From DASRCB01 sp035653295 (lineage in GTDB: Bacteria; Acidobacteriota; Terriglobia; Bryobacterales; Bryobacteraceae), in assembly GCA_035653295.1 (NCBI GenBank), contig DASRCB010000173.1, positions 1 through 8,252 of the forward strand: DNA of 8,252 nt. The letters run 5' to 3'. Positions 6,271 to 8,252 of this stretch are shown here, in pieces. Position 1 is the stretch's first letter. Each line of letters starts with the position of its first letter. Position numbers and translations under genes: made by a program. The notes beneath the pieces are model-generated. The model was not told where the DNA came from. It worked only from the letters and a program-made list of their open reading frames with translations, and ran no database searches.

Positions 6271-6678
6271 TCAATAGCCGGAACGCGGGGCCGTGCGGTC
6301 TGTGAGCAGCGCGATGCGATCGGCTCCGGCCCCTTTCGCCATGTCGATCACAGACGCGATCTGGCGAAATTCGAGACTGCTGTCCCCGCGAATGAACACA
6401 ACCGAATTGCCGCGCGTCTGGAAGATCCGGCTCAGCCGGGCAGGCAGGTCCGCGAGCGCCACCGGCTCCAGGTTCAGGCGCAGACCCTCGCGTCCCGCGC
6501 TGATTACGACCGGGTTCGCGGGCGCCGCCGCATCGTCGCGCGGGGGCTGCGGCACGAGCGTCTCGAGGCCGCGCGGCGCCAGCGGCGAAACGACGAGGAA
6601 GATGATCAGCAGCACCAGCAGAATGTCGATCATCGGGGTCACGTTGATATCGGCGCGAGCGCCGGCGGAAACGGTCAT
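6271..6678 (-). CDS. exbD: ExbD/TolR family biopolymer transport protein
   Basis: The product is 135 residues, about the size of E. coli ExbD (141). A short cytoplasmic N-terminus is followed by 'INVTPMIDILLVLLIIFLVV' at 11-30: one membrane span containing the conserved proton-channel aspartate, D18 (D25 in ExbD, D23 in TolR). A Pro/Ala-rich linker (about 43-56) leads to the periplasmic domain, which ends 'ADRIALLTDR' near 119-128. Proteins of this family work in the inner membrane with ExbB or TolQ to pass proton-motive force to TonB or TolA-type partners. No ExbB/TolQ, TonB or second ExbD gene flanks it: the permease gene converges on one side and a ligase diverges on the other. GGAGGG at 6687-6692 lies 8 nt before the start and supports it. 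Whether it serves a Ton or Tol system cannot be told. Confidence 0.92.
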   Translation of the reverse strand: MTVSAGARADINVTPMIDILLVLLIIFLVVSPLAPRGLETLVPQPPRDDAAAPANPVVISAGREGLRLNLEPVALADLPARLSRIFQTRGNSVVFIRGDSSLEFRQIASVIDMAKGAGADRIALLTDRTAPRSGY

Positions 6679-6686
6679 CGTTTCAA

Positions 6687-6692
6687 CCCTCC
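6687..6692 (-). promoter_or_regulatory. Shine-Dalgarno of exbD
   Basis: On the minus strand GGAGGG stands 8 nt before ATG 6678. It is a strong site that confirms this start and suggests good expression of the orphan exbD gene. Confidence 0.8.
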
Positions 6693-6730
6693 GGCGTTTT
6701 GGACACGCCGCGCCGGGCGGAAGTTCCCGC

Positions 6731-6746
6731 TACAGTGCTGTACAAT
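6731..6746 (+). promoter_or_regulatory. Possible -10 element and palindrome before the acyl-CoA ligase
   Basis: TACAAT at 6741-6746 matches 5 of 6 bases of a sigma-70 -10 element. It ends 10 nt before ATG 6757, so a transcript from it would be nearly leaderless. No clear -35 is seen at normal spacing. Overlapping it, TACAG and CTGTA form inverted 5-bp arms around TG (6731-6742), which could be a small operator half-pair or chance. The spacer separates divergent exbD and the ligase. Confidence 0.3.
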
Positions 6747-6756
6747 TGCAGGCGCT

Positions 6757-8252
6757 ATGTTTGTTCCGCTGACGCCGGTTCGGTTTCTGCATCGCGCCAT
6801 GGATGTATTTGGCGATAAAGTCGGCGTCATCTGCGGCGACAAGCAGTTCACGTTCGCGGAATTCGGGGAACGGTGCGAGCGGTTGGCCGCCGCGCTTCCC
6901 GCGCATGGGATCGCCGCCGGGGATCGCGTCGCCTACCTGAGTCTGAACACGCACAAGCTGCTGGAAGGCTACTTCGGACCGCCCCAGGCCGGCGCCGTGC
7001 TCATGCCGCTGAACGTTCGCCTCTCGCCCCCGGAACTCATCGAAATCCTGAACCACTCCGGCGCCAAAATGCTGATCTTCGAGTCGGATTTCGCGCCGCT
7101 TATCCCGAAACTCCGGGAGAGTTGTCCGGAGATCGCGCGCTACGTGGGAGCAGACGACGCCCCGGCCGCGGATCTTACCTATGACGAGCTGATCGCATCG
7201 GGTACGCCCCGCCGCGCGGATATCTTCAGCATTGACGAGAACTCCATCGCGGAGTTGTTCTACACCAGCGGCAGCACCGGATCGCCGAAAGGCGTCGCCC
7301 TGAGCCATCGCACGTTGTATCTGCACGGCATGTCCATCGCCATGCTGATGCGCGCGCCGGAGATCGCCGTGGATCTGGCGACCATCCCCATGTTCCACGC
7401 CAACGGCTGGGGACATGCGCACGCCTGTGCGATGCTGGGCGTTCCGCAGGTGATGGTCCGCCGCTTCGATCCGCGGCAGGTGCTGGCCATGATCGAGCGC
7501 TACCACGCCACCTCCATGGCTGTGGTCCCCACCATGGCCAATGCGCTGCTGAACGTCCCCGACGCTTCCTCCTTCGCGCTCGACAGCGTGCTCGATATTC
7601 AGGTCGGCGGCGCGGCCGCGTCTCCGGAGCTGATCGAGCGCATGGAGAAGCTCTTCCCCAATGCGCAGTGCACCGCGGGGTACGGCCTGACCGAGACTTC
7701 ACCGGTGCTCTGCTATGCCCGTCCAAAAAAGCCCGTGCCGCGCAACGATCCCCATCGCTGGCGGCGGCAGTCCATGACCGGCTGGCCGGTGCCCGGAGTT
7801 GAGCTCCGCGTCGTGGATGTCGCCATGCAGGATGTGCCGCGCGATGGAAAGACCATCGGCGAAATCATCGCCACCGGCGACCACATCATGGACGGTTATT
7901 TCCGGGATCCCGCCGGAACGAAAGCGGCAATGACCGGACCGTGGCTGCACACCGGCGACATGGCCGTCTGGGACGAAGAGGGCTGGGTCACCATCGTCGA
8001 CCGCAGCAAGGAGATCATCATCAGCGGCGGCGAGAACATCTCCTCGCTGGAAATCGAGAAGGCCATCTACGCGCACCCGGCGGTGTTCGAGTGCGCGGCC
8101 GTTTCAGCGCCCGACGAGAAGTGGGGCGAAGTGCCCGTCGCCGTGGTCGTGCTAAAGGAAGGCCATCGCCTGTCGGAACAGGAGCTGATGGACTTCCTCG
8201 GCGCCAGGCTCGGCCGCTACAAACTGCCGCGGCGGGTTGAGTTCCGCGCGGA
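6757..8252 (+). CDS. AMP-dependent acyl-CoA synthetase/ligase, 3' end outside window
   Basis: The frame is open from ATG 6757 to the edge, giving 498 residues of an ANL-superfamily adenylate-forming enzyme. It would join a carboxylic acid to CoA through an acyl-AMP. Motif A3, 'YTSGSTGSPKG', is at 169-179 (phosphate loop with K178). 'PMFHANGWG' is at 211-219, A5 'GYGLTETSP' at 308-316 (E313), A7 'HTGD' at 398-401, and the hinge and A8 region 'DRSKEIIISGGENISSLEIE' at 415-434. The late lysine (A10) that catalyses adenylation lies past the edge; about 15-40 residues are missing. The PMFH-NGWG and gate region resembles medium- or long-chain fatty acyl-CoA and aryl-acid ligases, so substrate calls are tentative. 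There is no strong Shine-Dalgarno before the ATG. It is divergent from exbD, with no linked beta-oxidation gene in view. Confidence 0.92.
   Translation, partial: MFVPLTPVRFLHRAMDVFGDKVGVICGDKQFTFAEFGERCERLAAALPAHGIAAGDRVAYLSLNTHKLLEGYFGPPQAGAVLMPLNVRLSPPELIEILNHSGAKMLIFESDFAPLIPKLRESCPEIARYVGADDAPAADLTYDELIASGTPRRADIFSIDENSIAELFYTSGSTGSPKGVALSHRTLYLHGMSIAMLMRAPEIAVDLATIPMFHANGWGHAHACAMLGVPQVMVRRFDPRQVLAMIERYHATSMAVVPTMANALLNVPDASSFALDSVLDIQVGGAAASPELIERMEKLFPNAQCTAGYGLTETSPVLCYARPKKPVPRNDPHRWRRQSMTGWPVPGVELRVVDVAMQDVPRDGKTIGEIIATGDHIMDGYFRDPAGTKAAMTGPWLHTGDMAVWDEEGWVTIVDRSKEIIISGGENISSLEIEKAIYAHPAVFECAAVSAPDEKWGEVPVAVVVLKEGHRLSEQELMDFLGARLGRYKLPRRVEFRA

Noticed and set aside
6730..7506. Minus-strand frame of 258 codons opposite the ligase
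   Set aside because: The ligase motifs are unambiguous on the plus strand; the antisense product has no recognisable domain.
1..8252. Hidden defence or mobile system
   Set aside because: All long frames with real domain features are accounted for by metabolic, transport or envelope families; no integrase, transposase, repeat array, attachment site or toxin-antitoxin arrangement is visible.

Overview
This is a high-GC bacterial chromosomal window with compact gene packing. It carries seven complete protein genes plus one gene cut at each end. I see no tRNA or rRNA, CRISPR array, insertion sequence, integrase, phage gene or toxin-antitoxin pair. The content (YraN-type nuclease, GalT, exported DUF885 metallopeptidase, ABC-2 exporter, ExbD, AMP-dependent ligase) and the GC-rich style with short palindromic intergenic repeats suggest a soil or environmental Gram-negative bacterium. 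Acidobacteriota (Solibacter/Bryobacter-like) is my best guess, but that is family-level inference and not proven here.

Block 1 (1-2280, + strand) is a probable operon. It holds the C-terminal end of a class III PLP aminotransferase, a small SAM methyltransferase overlapping it, a UPF0102/YraN nuclease-fold protein, and a GalT-type nucleotidylyltransferase with a strong Shine-Dalgarno and GTG start. These are plausibly housekeeping functions of amino acid, sugar-nucleotide and DNA metabolism, with no obvious shared pathway.

Block 2 (2281-4167) begins with a 192-bp convergent spacer that holds a perfect 7-bp hairpin. An exported DUF885 zinc metallopeptidase follows on the minus strand. Only 44 bp separate its start from a divergent ABC exporter on the plus strand (4212-6222), made of an ATPase and a membrane subunit whose genes overlap by 8 bp. 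The peptidase and exporter may share a control region.

Block 3 (6223-8252) has a minus-strand ExbD/TolR gene with no ExbB/TolQ partner beside it. It is divergent from an AMP-dependent acyl-CoA synthetase/ligase that runs off the right edge before its C-terminal catalytic lysine. The 78-bp divergent spacer holds a -10-like hexamer and a small palindrome.

Overall this looks like ordinary core or peripheral chromosome rather than a defence island or mobile region. The points most worth checking are the possible CTG start of the methyltransferase, the paired CxxC motifs of GalT, the orphan ExbD, the short divergent promoter regions, and the hairpin as a possible dispersed repeat. I found no convincing evidence of a new multi-gene system.
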